Program-made: the position numbers and the translations under genes
Source of the DNA: JBFWIW01 sp050253535
GTDB taxonomy: Bacteria; Bacillota; Clostridia; Oscillospirales; Oscillospiraceae
Assembly (NCBI GenBank): GCA_050253535.1
Contig: JBFWIW010000023.1
Coordinates: forward strand, 1 to 39,323
Length of the DNA stretch: 39,323 nucleotides
Direction: 5' to 3'
Part shown: piece by piece, positions 1 through 7,731 of the stretch
Numbering within the stretch: the stretch's first letter is position 1
Layout of the letters: the number at the start of each line of letters is the position of its first letter
The notes under the pieces: generated by a model
Told to the model about the DNA's origin: nothing
Databases searched by the model: none
What the model saw: only the letters and a program-made list of their open reading frames with translations

Positions 1-122
1 CGGTAAGGGAGCCCCATTCTTCCGACGATTAATCCCGCGTATTCATGCAGGACTGCGTTGACCTGTTCGGCGCAGGTAAGCTCCTCGATTACAATGCCGA
101 TAATTCCGATTTTTTTATCCAT
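1..122 (-). CDS. TM1266-like iron-only hydrogenase system regulator (partial)
   Basis: Only the first 40 or so codons are inside the window; the gene runs off the left edge. The translation begins MDKKIGIIGIVIEE and continues with VLHEYAGLIVGRMGLPY. The 'LHEY...IIGRMGLPY' pattern is characteristic of the small (about 80 residue) TM1266 family, annotated as putative regulators of the iron-only hydrogenase system and related to the ACT/NikR C-terminal fold. The ATG is preceded by GGAGG in GAAGGAGGCGAAGC. The family is usually found near hydrogenase maturation genes, but none is visible here. The role is known only from family annotation. The long leader upstream suggests expression is controlled by premature termination. 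Confidence 0.75.
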   Translation of the reverse strand, partial: MDKKIGIIGIVIEELTCAEQVNAVLHEYAGLIVGRMGLPY

Positions 123-140
123 ATATGCTTCGCCTCCTTC

Positions 141-181
141 AAAAATTAAAAACTCCCCTTCCACAGAATGCGGAAAGGGAG
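141..181 (-). terminator. Intrinsic terminator inside the 5' leader of the TM1266-like gene
   Basis: On the minus strand a 13-bp stem (arms 181-169 and 165-153, with G-T pairs and a 3-nt loop) is followed at once by a T-rich tract (TTTTTAATTTTT). It ends only about 18 nt before the start codon and just ahead of the GGAGG ribosome site. This is the geometry of an attenuator or riboswitch expression platform, not of an end-of-operon terminator. Confidence 0.8.
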
Positions 182-351
182 CAAAACGGCATAAAAATAA
201 CACACACATACCGGATGCGCGCCTTTCCGCTCGGAAACACCTTGCGGTCGGGTAAAATAACAGGCCCTGTATCTCCGGGCAAATAAAATCTGCGGGCAGA
301 TACATTGCGATTAATTGTTTTTAAACTATCACTTATCTACCGCCTTGTCAA
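182..351 (-). promoter_or_regulatory. Promoter and structured leader, candidate riboswitch/attenuator
   Basis: The minus strand carries a -35 TTGACA (351-346), a 17-nt spacer and a -10 TAGTTT (328-323), so transcription should begin near 316. The leader then runs about 190 nt before the TM1266-like start codon. It contains several local hairpins: ATCTGCCCGCAGAT (301-288), an ACC-GCAA-GGU GNRA hairpin, a TTTCC-GAGC-GGAAA hairpin, and flanking TACC/GGTA. Together with the terminator at 141-181 this looks like an aptamer plus expression platform. I could not match it to a named riboswitch class; a Moco/Wco-type RNA is one class to test. Confidence 0.5.
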
Positions 352-386
352 GATGTTTCGTTAAGTTTTTATCAAAGGCGGTCTGA

Positions 387-420
387 TAAAAAGGGCATAA
401 GACAGCGTCCTATGCCCTTC
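387..420 (-). terminator. Terminator of the dhaK1-dhaL1 operon
   Basis: Read on the minus strand, AAGGGCATAGGAC pairs with GTCTTATGCCCTT around a 3-nt loop and is followed by TTTTTAT. It lies about 20 bp after the dhaL1 stop codon. Confidence 0.85.
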
Positions 421-438
421 CCGATACGATTAACCTTT

Positions 439-1080
439 TTACTTGCAGATATAGTCCCGGTAGCCCTTTATCATTAGCATTCCGGCCGTCGCGCCCTGAT
501 CGTCCGTTCCAAGGGCTTTGGCGGAGTGAACAACCGCTTTTCCGAACTTCGGTGCCATGCTGCGGGTGGCCGCAACGCCCTCCTGCGCACCCAAATAAGC
601 CGCTTCAGCAACAGCGGCAAGTGTCGCTGCCGGATTATCGGCGAGAACCGCAGATGCCCTGTCGGACGCCGCGCCGATGGCGTCCAGTACCGTGCGGTCG
701 CCGCGTGCGCACTTGCCGCGCTTGGCTACACCGTCGCCGAATGCGACCAGATATTTTGCAAAAACTCCGGCGTCTATCGCCTCGCTCCCGGCTATCGCCT
801 TGCCGCCGCCCATGATTCCGGAAGCCATCAAGGTTCCCATGGTGGATGGGACGACCGAGGCCATTTTCATACCGGCCTTCATCAGCTTTTTGCCGAGATC
901 GGGCTCGTCTATGGCGGCGAGGATGTCGGGTAGAGCATTAAACCCCTTTTTCATCGTGAGGCCAAGGTCGCCGTCCCCCATGCGGGCGTCCATCTCGCAG
1001 AGGTGCTCGGCATTTTCCGACATCACTCTGCCGACTTCCGCAAAGAGGCCGGTGAGATCATCAATTGTAATTTTATCCAT
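439..1080 (-). CDS. dhaL: DhaL-like dihydroxyacetone kinase ADP-binding subunit (pair 1)
   Basis: 213 residues, the usual DhaL length. DhaL carries the nucleotide (ADP/ATP) held by Mg2+ ions and passes phosphate to the ketose bound on DhaK. The Mg-binding aspartate motif DARMGDGD (about residues 31-38) is intact, with a glycine-rich helical lid (STMGTLMASGIMGGGKA). The later GDKT motif reads GDRT. The start follows a GGAG site 14 nt downstream of the dhaK1 stop, so the two are translated from one operon. No DhaM or other phosphotransferase subunit is encoded nearby, so the phosphate donor (ATP, or a distant DhaM) is open. Family membership is clear; the substrate is not. Confidence 0.85.
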   Translation of the reverse strand: MDKITIDDLTGLFAEVGRVMSENAEHLCEMDARMGDGDLGLTMKKGFNALPDILAAIDEPDLGKKLMKAGMKMASVVPSTMGTLMASGIMGGGKAIAGSEAIDAGVFAKYLVAFGDGVAKRGKCARGDRTVLDAIGAASDRASAVLADNPAATLAAVAEAAYLGAQEGVAATRSMAPKFGKAVVHSAKALGTDDQGATAGMLMIKGYRDYICK

Positions 1081-1093
1081 TGTTTCGCGCTCC

Positions 1094-2092
1094 TTATTTC
1101 TGTGTATAGAACGGTGTGTTCACCGGATAGTCGATATAGCCCTTGAGCTCTTCGTCAACTTTGCATATGGAGATCGACGCGCCCATCATCTCCATGGAAG
1201 TCGCGTACTCGCCGACAAAGGTGCGGTAAATCTGAATGCCCTTGGCCTCGAGCTGTGTTGTGACGCTGCCGCTTAGAATATAGAGCTCCTCAATGGATGT
1301 TGATCCGAGCCCGTTTATGAGAAGGCAAATTTCCTCTCCCGCTTTTACCGGCATATCGCCCAAAAGGGTCCCCAGGGATTCGGTGGCTATCTCGTCTGCT
1401 GTGACTATGGGGCCGTTCCAGACGCCCGGCTCGCCGTGTATGCCCATACCCATGGCCATCTCGTTCTCGCCCAGGGTGAAATTGGGCTTTCCTATCTCAG
1501 GGATTATGCAGGGGGTGAGCGCAAAGCCGACAGTACGGGTATTTTCCTTCGCCTTCTGCGCGGCTGCGAGCACTTCGTCCAGCGTTCCCATCTGCGCGGC
1601 CTTAGCTCCTGCCGCTTTATACATAAAGAAGATACCGGCAACACCGCGGCGGGACTCGGCGTGCTCGGGACCCGCGGAGTTAACATCGTCGGCCCCTGTT
1701 ATGGACCTGGTCTCAATATCCTCCATCTCACAGAGCTCGGCGGACATGTCGAAGTTCATGATGTCTCCCGTGTAGTTTCCGTAGAGATAGAGAATTCCGG
1801 CTCCGGCTTCGACCTCTTTGCTGACCTCGAAGATCTGTTCGGCGGAGGGAGACTGGAAAACGCCGCCGACACCGCAGCCGTCAAGGAGCCCTTCGCCGAC
1901 ATAACCGAGGAAGAGCGGCAGGTGACCGGTGCCGCCGCCGGTTATGATAGCGACCTTGCCGGGCACCTTGTTTGCGGTGCAGTAGCAGCGCAGATCGTCG
2001 GCCGCATATTTAACTTCTCCCTTGTGGGCAGCATAGATACCCTTTAACATATCGTCGGTATAAGCTTCAGGCGCGTTGATTATCTTCTTCAT
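1094..2092 (-). CDS. dhaK: DhaK-like ketose kinase subunit, divergent pocket (pair 1)
   Basis: 332 residues, full DhaK length. DhaK binds its substrate covalently as a hemiaminal on a histidine; that residue is present in GMGIHGEPG, and the aspartate region NYTGDIMNF is kept. The first pocket motif, normally GGGSGHEPAHAGYVG, reads GGGTGHLPLFLGYVG: the Glu and second His are replaced by hydrophobic residues. This suggests a substrate other than dihydroxyacetone, for example erythrulose. A longer reading from an ATG 15 nt upstream is possible, but that ATG overlaps the GGGAGGA ribosome site serving the chosen start. First gene of a two-gene operon, divergent from pair 2. Confidence 0.85.
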   Translation of the reverse strand: MKKIINAPEAYTDDMLKGIYAAHKGEVKYAADDLRCYCTANKVPGKVAIITGGGTGHLPLFLGYVGEGLLDGCGVGGVFQSPSAEQIFEVSKEVEAGAGILYLYGNYTGDIMNFDMSAELCEMEDIETRSITGADDVNSAGPEHAESRRGVAGIFFMYKAAGAKAAQMGTLDEVLAAAQKAKENTRTVGFALTPCIIPEIGKPNFTLGENEMAMGMGIHGEPGVWNGPIVTADEIATESLGTLLGDMPVKAGEEICLLINGLGSTSIEELYILSGSVTTQLEAKGIQIYRTFVGEYATSMEMMGASISICKVDEELKGYIDYPVNTPFYTQK

Positions 2093-2263
2093 AGCGTATC
2101 CTCCCATATTAAATTCTGCATCCCGCGCCGAAAAACAGCGCGGAGACCGTATTTTGACTTATTTAACATATCACGGTTTATGGCAAAATGCAAGAGTCCG
2201 CACGCCGGCGTTAATGGCAATGGAAGTCAACCTCAGCCAGATTCTGCTCCCCTCGCCTTAACC

Positions 2264-2292
2264 TTGCAAAATTAAAGGTGGTGGTATATAAT
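2264..2292 (+). promoter_or_regulatory. Promoter of dhaK2-dhaL2
   Basis: TTGCAA (2264-2269), 17-nt spacer, TATAAT (2287-2292). It lies in the 304-bp divergent region 2093-2396 between the two dha operons. The rest of this region is noncoding. A GCCGT...ACGGC hairpin occurs near 2342-2358 in the dhaK2 leader. I did not find a convincing minus-strand promoter for dhaK1. Confidence 0.75.
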
Positions 2293-2396
2293 TACACCGT
2301 TAAAATAAAATATATAGCTTTGGCGGCTTATTTTGCAAAAGGCCGTAAGCTGTACGGCTTTCCTGTCAAATTTACGAAATTGAAAGGGGCAGACCA

Positions 2397-3383
2397 ATGA
2401 AGAAACTCATCAACAATCCAAACAATGTTGTATCCGAGATGCTGCAGGGCCTCGCTAAAACCAATCCGAAGGTCGTGTACTTGGGCGAGGGGATAGAAGT
2501 CATTGCCCGCCGCGAGAAAAAGACCGGAAAAGTTGGCCTCGTCTCCGGTGGCGGCTCCGGCCACGAGCCTGCACACGCCGGCTATGTCGGCTATGGCATG
2601 CTGGACGCGGCAGTGGCCGGTAATGTGTTTGCGTCCCCGTCTCCCGACAGGATTATTGAGGGTATAAAGGCCGCTGATTCAGGCGCGGGTGTCCTCCTCA
2701 TAATCAAAAACTACTCCGGCGACAACATGAACTTTGAGATGGGCGGAACACTCGCCGAGATGGAGGATATAAAGGTTGCCTCCGTCAGCGTGAAGGATGA
2801 CGTCGCCGTCGCCGACAGCACATATTCCACAGGACGCCGCGGCATAGCGGGCACCGTTTTTGTGCACAAGTGCGCGGGAGCTGCCGCAGAAATGGGCAAA
2901 AGTCTTGAGGAAGTCAAGGGCGTCGCGGAAAAGGCCATTGCAAACATCCGGTCCATGGGCATGGCGATGACGCCGTGTACGCTTCCGGGCGTCGGCAAGA
3001 AAGGCTTCGACCTCGGTGAGGAAGAAGTTGAGATAGGGATGGGCATACACGGAGAGCCGGGTATAAACCGCGAGCCGATATCCCCGGCGGCCGAGATCGC
3101 CGGGAAGCTCGTCGACAAAATTCTGGCCGATTACGACTACTCAGGCAGTGAGGTCGCCGTTATGGTAAACGGCCTGGGCGGTACTCCTCTTATGGAGTTA
3201 TATATTATGTATAATGAGGTTGAGAAAATTCTTTCAGCAAAGGGTATAAAGGTCTACAAATCCTACGTCGGAAACTACATGACCTCCCTGGAGATGCAGG
3301 GTTGCTCGGTTACGCTTCTGAAGCTGGACGACGAGCTCAAGGCTTGCATTGACTTCCCCGTAGACGTCCCCGCTTTCAAATAA
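2397..3383 (+). CDS. dhaK: Dihydroxyacetone kinase subunit DhaK (pair 2, canonical)
   Basis: 328 residues. This is the most orthodox of the three DhaK copies: the pocket motif GGGSGHEPAHAGYVG, the aspartate in NYSGDNMNFEM, and the covalent histidine in GMGIHGEPG are all standard. It should bind dihydroxyacetone and, with DhaL and a phosphate donor, give dihydroxyacetone phosphate for glycolysis. It has its own promoter and an AAAGGGG ribosome site. dhaL2 follows 19 bp downstream. The absence of dhaM leaves the donor unknown. Confidence 0.92.
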   Translation: MKKLINNPNNVVSEMLQGLAKTNPKVVYLGEGIEVIARREKKTGKVGLVSGGGSGHEPAHAGYVGYGMLDAAVAGNVFASPSPDRIIEGIKAADSGAGVLLIIKNYSGDNMNFEMGGTLAEMEDIKVASVSVKDDVAVADSTYSTGRRGIAGTVFVHKCAGAAAEMGKSLEEVKGVAEKAIANIRSMGMAMTPCTLPGVGKKGFDLGEEEVEIGMGIHGEPGINREPISPAAEIAGKLVDKILADYDYSGSEVAVMVNGLGGTPLMELYIMYNEVEKILSAKGIKVYKSYVGNYMTSLEMQGCSVTLLKLDDELKACIDFPVDVPAFK

Positions 3384-3402
3384 TAAACAGAGGTGTAAGA
3401 GA

Positions 3403-4050
3403 ATGAGCTTTGTAATGACGGCAAACGATTACGTCGAGTATATAAACGTGGCGGCAAGGAAGATAAACGAGAACGGCGACTACATCACAGATCTTGACGC
3501 TGTTACCGGCGATGGAGACCACTGGGCGAACATCAACATGGGCTTCGAGAACCTTGTTGCCGCAGGCGACGAGATGAGAAAAATGTCGATAGACGGCGTT
3601 TTCAAAAAAATCGGCATGTTAATGATGAGCAAAATCGGCGGCTCCTCCGGCATCCTCTACGGCGGCGCATATATGGCGGCGGCAAAGGCTATGGCCGGAA
3701 AGCAGAGCATTACGAGCGAGGAACTCTGTGCCTCCCTTGATGCGATGGTCACCGACATGATGGCGAGAGGCAAGGCCGAGCCGGGCTTCAAGACAATGAT
3801 TGATGCGCTCTACCCCGCAGTACAGGCCTATAAAGCCGCCCTCTCCGAAGGCAAGAGCGACAAAGACACAATGGAGGACGTAAAGAAAGCAGCCTCAGAC
3901 GGAGCCGAGGCCACGAAGGCGATGGAGGCCGTCAAGGGCCGCGCCAGTTATCAGACGAACAAGGGCGTCGGACATCTGGACCCCGGCGCTGTTACGATGA
4001 GCTACCAGATAGAATGTCTCTGTGATTATGTAATAAACAAACTGATATAA
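3403..4050 (+). CDS. dhaL: DhaL-like subunit with altered nucleotide-site motifs (pair 2)
   Basis: 215 residues, downstream of dhaK2 behind AGAGGTG. The Mg-binding aspartates are present in DLDAVTGDGDHW (about residues 27-38), but the glycine normally following GDGDH is tryptophan. The usual GDKTM motif reads GFKTM, so the Asp is replaced by Phe. The rest, including the glycine-rich KIGGSSGILYGGAYMAA segment, fits DhaL. It is expected to pair with DhaK2. The substitutions are direct observations; whether they change nucleotide handling is unknown. A strong terminator follows. Confidence 0.85.
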   Translation: MSFVMTANDYVEYINVAARKINENGDYITDLDAVTGDGDHWANINMGFENLVAAGDEMRKMSIDGVFKKIGMLMMSKIGGSSGILYGGAYMAAAKAMAGKQSITSEELCASLDAMVTDMMARGKAEPGFKTMIDALYPAVQAYKAALSEGKSDKDTMEDVKKAASDGAEATKAMEAVKGRASYQTNKGVGHLDPGAVTMSYQIECLCDYVINKLI

Positions 4051-4063
4051 TCAATTTTAATCA

Positions 4064-4098
4064 AGAGCGCGCTCCCGGAATACGGGCGCGCGCTCTTT
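4064..4098 (+). terminator. Terminator after dhaL2
   Basis: GAGCGCGC (4065-4072) pairs with GCGCGCTC (4088-4095), followed by TTTGC. It lies between the converging dhaL2 and DUF1653 genes. Confidence 0.75.
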
Positions 4099-4159
4099 GC
4101 ATATTCGTTTTTGACGCCGGTTTCCCGATTTTGATATACCGGCGGCATACTAAGCTGCT

Positions 4160-4378
4160 TCAGTCGCCGATATATGTGAACCGGCTGCAAATCTTGCCGT
4201 CCTTTTCGACAGTCTCGTTCCACATTGATATGGGGCGAACCCAAATACCGCGTTCACCGTACAGCGCGCGGTAGACTACCACCTTTTCAAGCGTCTCCGA
4301 GTGCGTCCCCGTAAAGAGGACTTCATATTCTCCACCCTTATAGTGTCGGTAGCGGCCTGTAAGAACTTTTTCGTCCAC
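4160..4378 (-). CDS. DUF1653 family small protein
   Basis: 72 residues. It matches the DUF1653 pattern: GRYRHYKGGEYEVL at the start, HSETLEKVVVYRALYG in the middle, and WVRP...ETV...RFTYIGD at the end. This family is widespread in bacteria and has no established biochemical role. It starts with GTG three bases after the 4-hydroxybutyrate dehydrogenase stop and has no separate ribosome site, so it is probably translationally coupled. It may be a passenger gene or may act with that operon; nothing in the sequence decides this. Confidence 0.85.
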   Translation of the reverse strand: MDEKVLTGRYRHYKGGEYEVLFTGTHSETLEKVVVYRALYGERGIWVRPISMWNETVEKDGKICSRFTYIGD

Positions 4379-4381
4379 GGC

Positions 4382-5470
4382 TTAGATTATTTCGTTGAAG
4401 ATGGCTTCTATCTCGGCCTCCGTCGCAGGGACGTAGTTGTTTGCGAGCAGCCTCTTCTGGTTTTCGACGACATCCCGTGCGAAGGTCTTGGCCTCGGCAG
4501 CTGTCATTCCTAATTCTCTCATCGGGCGGCGGGGAATAAGGCCTCCTATGAGTTTCTCCAGTTCGCCGAGGGGGCCGATGATGTCTAAAAGACGTTTAAA
4601 ATCACCGTCTGGTTTTTTGGATTCATAAAATTTCAGCCCGGTAAAGAAAATTTCATAGTTAGCCTCGCCATGCGGCAGGTGGTATGCTCCGCCGAGGGGA
4701 TAGGACATCGCATGTACAATGCCGGTTCCGGCATTCGAAAAGGATAGTCCTGCATAGCAGCTTGCCAGTAGAAATTCATGGAGGTATTCCTTCCGGCAGT
4801 CCATCCCGCGCTTTGCGAGCGCTTTGTATCCGGCGACGATCATCTTCATCGCCTCTGCGGCAAAGGTCTGCGTAAAGGGATTTGCCTTGGGGGAAAGGAA
4901 GGACTCAACCGCGTGGATGAGCGCGTCTATCGAACTGTGCATAAAGACCTTTGCGGGGAGTCCCGTGAGAAGTTCCGGTATAAGCACCGCGTCATCCGCG
5001 AAGAGCTCGTCCACGGCAAGACCGATCTTCGTGTGCAGTTCCTCAAAGGCAACTACGGCGATATTCGTGACCTCGCTGCCCGTGCCGCATGTCGTCGGGA
5101 TTATGACAAGTTTTTTGTCACGCACCGGCACGGCCTCTTTCCTGAAAAGAACGAGACAGTCGTCCCACCCGGAGACGGATAATAGTTTTCCTATATCTAT
5201 GACCGTGCCTCCGCCGACAGCGATGACACGCTCGTAAGGCGTTTTTCTGGCTTCGCCTGCGATAGCCATTATTTTTTTATCGTTTGGCTCGCCGCCACCG
5301 AAGTCATCTTGTATGATAAAGCGGGATTTTAAAGCTCTCGCCTTAAAAAAAGACTCAAAAATGCAGCGGTCAGTGATGACGAGGTCACCCTCTCCAATGG
5401 AAAACGCGGCCAAAAATTCGTCAAGAGTGTCTATTGTCTGAAGGCGCGGTGATATCCTGAATACTGACAT
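4382..5470 (-). CDS. 4-hydroxybutyrate dehydrogenase (iron-type alcohol dehydrogenase)
   Basis: 362 residues. It closely resembles the 4-hydroxybutyrate dehydrogenase of Clostridium kluyveri as I recall it, including a TIDTLDEF...GEGD N-terminus, the NAD(P) motif GGGTVIDIGK, PTTCGTGSEVTN, and the metal-binding Asp/His in SSIDALIHAVE and VHAMSYPLGG...HLPHGEANY. The reaction is succinate semialdehyde to/from 4-hydroxybutyrate with NAD(P)H, used in succinate/aminobutyrate fermentation. The start chosen has AAGGAAG upstream; an earlier in-frame start would run into the tautomerase gene. It is 22 bp downstream of the tautomerase and directly upstream of DUF1653. No CoA transferase or dehydratase partner is in the window. 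Confidence 0.85.
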   Translation of the reverse strand: MSVFRISPRLQTIDTLDEFLAAFSIGEGDLVITDRCIFESFFKARALKSRFIIQDDFGGGEPNDKKIMAIAGEARKTPYERVIAVGGGTVIDIGKLLSVSGWDDCLVLFRKEAVPVRDKKLVIIPTTCGTGSEVTNIAVVAFEELHTKIGLAVDELFADDAVLIPELLTGLPAKVFMHSSIDALIHAVESFLSPKANPFTQTFAAEAMKMIVAGYKALAKRGMDCRKEYLHEFLLASCYAGLSFSNAGTGIVHAMSYPLGGAYHLPHGEANYEIFFTGLKFYESKKPDGDFKRLLDIIGPLGELEKLIGGLIPRRPMRELGMTAAEAKTFARDVVENQKRLLANNYVPATEAEIEAIFNEII

Positions 5471-5492
5471 CGGAAACGCTTCCTTTCGCAGA

Positions 5493-5840
5493 TCATTCTT
5501 TATATTCGCCGCGGGTTCCCCAATTTTTAAACTCAATTATGTTCATATAATCACGGCCAACAGGAATACCGTAGTTTTCTTCAAAATACTTTGCGAGAGT
5601 TGCAATAAACTCTTTTTTTGCATCCATCGGGGACTCATGAAAAAGGCGTATCTCTATGAATGCGCAAGGGGCGTCGGAGTTCCCGGCGTGATACATGTCA
5701 CGTCCGTCACGAAACGCCACCATGAGGCCCCCCTCGGTCTTTCCGGGCAGGATTGTGATGAACTTTCCCAGATCCGCTTTTATTGTTTCTTTTTGTGCCG
5801 GAGACAGAGAAACAGTGGTGTTTACATCAATATACGGCAT
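5493..5840 (-). CDS. MIF/tautomerase-superfamily protein
   Basis: 115 residues from the ATG that follows AAAGGAGCC. The translation begins MPYIDVNTTV, so after removal of Met the N-terminal proline needed as catalytic base in tautomerases is exposed. Length and the mid-protein FRDGRDMYHAG...CAFIEIRLF segment fit the macrophage-migration-inhibitory-factor/phenylpyruvate tautomerase group. The extra N-terminal residues of the longer frame precede the ribosome site and were rejected. It is the first gene of an operon with 4-hydroxybutyrate dehydrogenase and DUF1653, so an enol-keto tautomerisation linked to that oxidoreductase is possible, but this is inference. Confidence 0.8.
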   Translation of the reverse strand: MPYIDVNTTVSLSPAQKETIKADLGKFITILPGKTEGGLMVAFRDGRDMYHAGNSDAPCAFIEIRLFHESPMDAKKEFIATLAKYFEENYGIPVGRDYMNIIEFKNWGTRGEYKE

Positions 5841-6141
5841 TTTTATGGCTCCTTTATAACAGATTCTTACCGAAAACCGCACTAATAAATTTTTAAATAA
5901 TTTTATCACAATGGGGATTCATTGTCAAAAAGCTTTTTATGCGGGTAACTTCAGTCTGTATTGAATTTGGAGCAGATTTCATACATATAATTATAGTGAA
6001 TTGCCGCATAAGGGGCAATCATCGCCGGTATTTGGACAAAAGCATCGAATTGCCGGTTGTAAACAGCACAGGACTGTTTTATTATGAGTACGGCTAGTTT
6101 CGGCTCTAAATTTTCGTCTTTTTTCGCTGCGGAGGGATGGC
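5841..6141. other. Divergent intergenic region before pssA
   Basis: About 300 bp of A+T-rich sequence between the tautomerase operon and pssA. A TATAAT-like -10 on the plus strand (5988-5993) has only a poor -35. I see no RNA gene or coding sequence I can support; the short frame overlapping the start of pssA shows no family signature. Confidence 0.4.
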
Positions 6142-6693
6142 ATGATAGGTTTTTACAATGTTTCGGTCATACTTACATATGTAGCGCTCGTCTCATCAGT
6201 ATGCGGGATTTTCGCTGCGACTTCGGGAAATATTCAGGCAGCTCTCGGCTTTCTGATCTTTTCGGGCGTATGCGACCTGTTTGACGGCAAAATTGCAAGG
6301 GCAACAACGCGCACAGAGGACGAAAGGGTTTTTGGGATACAGATTGATTCCCTGTGCGATCTCGTTGGTTTTGGCGTGCTGCCGGCCGTCATCTGCCGCT
6401 CTGCAGGAGCTACGGGAATTCTGAATGACGCATGCCTGGTCATTTTTGTGCTTGCGGCGGTAATCCGCCTCGGCTATTTTAATGTCACTGAGCAGAATCG
6501 ACAGCACAAGACAGATGAGCTTCGGAAATATTATCAGGGTCTCCCCGTTACCGCGATATCGGTGCTTCTACCGCTTATCTTCCTTTTTTACGGGGTGCTG
6601 GGTGCGGCGTTCCCAGCGGTACTCGCTGTGTTTATGTTCGCCACCGCAGTACTTTTCGTACTGAATATAAAGGTGAGAAAACCGCACATATAA
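6142..6693 (+). CDS. pssA: CDP-diacylglycerol-serine O-phosphatidyltransferase
   Basis: 183 residues, a polytopic membrane enzyme that makes phosphatidylserine from CDP-diacylglycerol and serine at the cytoplasmic membrane. The CDP-alcohol phosphotransferase signature D-x2-DG-x2-AR-x8-G-x3-D-x3-D is seen as CDLFDGKIARATTR...FGIQIDSLCD (about residues 44-73), followed by LVGFGVLPAV typical of bacterial PssA type II. Hydrophobic segments alternate through the rest. The start follows GCGGAGGG. The DUF368 gene begins 21 bp after the stop, so the two are likely co-transcribed. No phosphatidylserine decarboxylase is seen nearby. Confidence 0.88.
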   Translation: MIGFYNVSVILTYVALVSSVCGIFAATSGNIQAALGFLIFSGVCDLFDGKIARATTRTEDERVFGIQIDSLCDLVGFGVLPAVICRSAGATGILNDACLVIFVLAAVIRLGYFNVTEQNRQHKTDELRKYYQGLPVTAISVLLPLIFLFYGVLGAAFPAVLAVFMFATAVLFVLNIKVRKPHI

Positions 6694-6713
6694 AAGAAAA
6701 CGGAAATTTTACG

Positions 6714-7556
6714 ATGGATAAAGATAGTAAGATAAAAAAATCCGGAAGACTTATACTGGATTTTTTTCATGGGCTACTTATAGGCGGCGCAGCCATTCTC
6801 CCAGGGATAAGCGGTGGGGTTCTGTGCGTTGCGTTCGGGATATACCGCCCGATGATGGCGCTTCTTGCCCACCCGATAAAAACATTTAAGTCCGGAATCG
6901 GCATGTTCATCCCTGTGATATTAGGATGGCTCTTTGGCTTTCTGTTCTTCGCACGGGCTATCGAAATGTTTTTCAGCGCCCTGGACATTTTGGCGACATG
7001 CCTTTTTATCGGGCTCATAGCGGGTACGCTGCCGACAGTCTACGCAGATGCCGGAGATAAGGGACGCAGTAAATTCTCGTATCTTGCGCTGCTTTTGAGT
7101 TTTGCATCCGTTGTTATCGTGCTTTTGTGCTTTGACTCCGGTATGTTCAGCCCGGTTGAGCCGAGCTTTGCTTGGTTTTTCTTCTGCGGGGTGCTGTGGG
7201 GCCTTAGCCTGATAATCCCCGGAATGACTTCATCTTCGCTCATAATCGCGCTGAACCTCTATGAACCCATGACTTCCGGCATAGCAAGCCTTGCTCCGGC
7301 CGTCATGGTACCGTGGCTTTTAGGCATAATTATAACCGTCGCCGCCTGTGCCCGGCTGGTTTACCTCCTTTTCGCGCGGTACTACTCTATAGCATCCCAT
7401 GCCGCGCTCGGTGTCGTTATGGCATCAACAGTTTACATAATACCTATGGACTATGGTAATTTCAGAACGGGTGCGCTGGCGGCCCTCATGTTCATAGTCG
7501 GCTTTGCCGTGTCGTACTTCATGGAAAAGAGCCACAGACAAATACAGACGTCCTAA
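6714..7556 (+). CDS. DUF368 family membrane protein (PopT-type polyprenyl-phosphate translocase)
   Basis: 280 residues, many hydrophobic segments. It has the DUF368 hallmarks: GLLIGGAAILPGISGGVLCVAFGIY near the N-terminus and LSLIIPGMTSSSLIIALNLYEP in the second half, an internal repeat of the PG-(I/M)-(S/T) re-entrant motif. DUF368 proteins (PopT) have been implicated in recycling undecaprenyl phosphate back across the membrane. It sits downstream of pssA with a weak ribosome site, and a strong terminator follows. The window also encodes the undecaprenyl-pyrophosphate phosphatase UppP at its far end. Function is assigned by family, with moderate certainty. Confidence 0.82.
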   Translation: MDKDSKIKKSGRLILDFFHGLLIGGAAILPGISGGVLCVAFGIYRPMMALLAHPIKTFKSGIGMFIPVILGWLFGFLFFARAIEMFFSALDILATCLFIGLIAGTLPTVYADAGDKGRSKFSYLALLLSFASVVIVLLCFDSGMFSPVEPSFAWFFFCGVLWGLSLIIPGMTSSSLIIALNLYEPMTSGIASLAPAVMVPWLLGIIITVAACARLVYLLFARYYSIASHAALGVVMASTVYIIPMDYGNFRTGALAALMFIVGFAVSYFMEKSHRQIQTS

Positions 7557-7571
7557 AGGGCGTGTCAACGG

Positions 7572-7611
7572 AAAAAGAGCGGGCAGGAGAACTCTCCTGC
7601 CCGCTCTTTTT
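7572..7611 (+). terminator. Terminator after the DUF368 gene
   Basis: GAGCGGGCAGGAGA pairs perfectly with TCCTGCCCGCTC around a short loop, followed by TTTTTCCC. The preceding AAAAA makes it functional on both strands. Confidence 0.9.
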
Positions 7612-7731
7612 CCCAGTATTGTCGCAACGCCGACTTTTTTGTTCATTTTAGCTCTGTTTGTCCTTTACAGCGACCGCCCGTTCGACTATATTATAATTAA
7701 GCCAAAAAATCCCTGCAATTGTTTTATCGCT

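Noticed and set aside
6084..6284. Open frame overlapping the start of pssA
   Set aside because: Runs in another frame over pssA; no motif and no convincing ribosome site.
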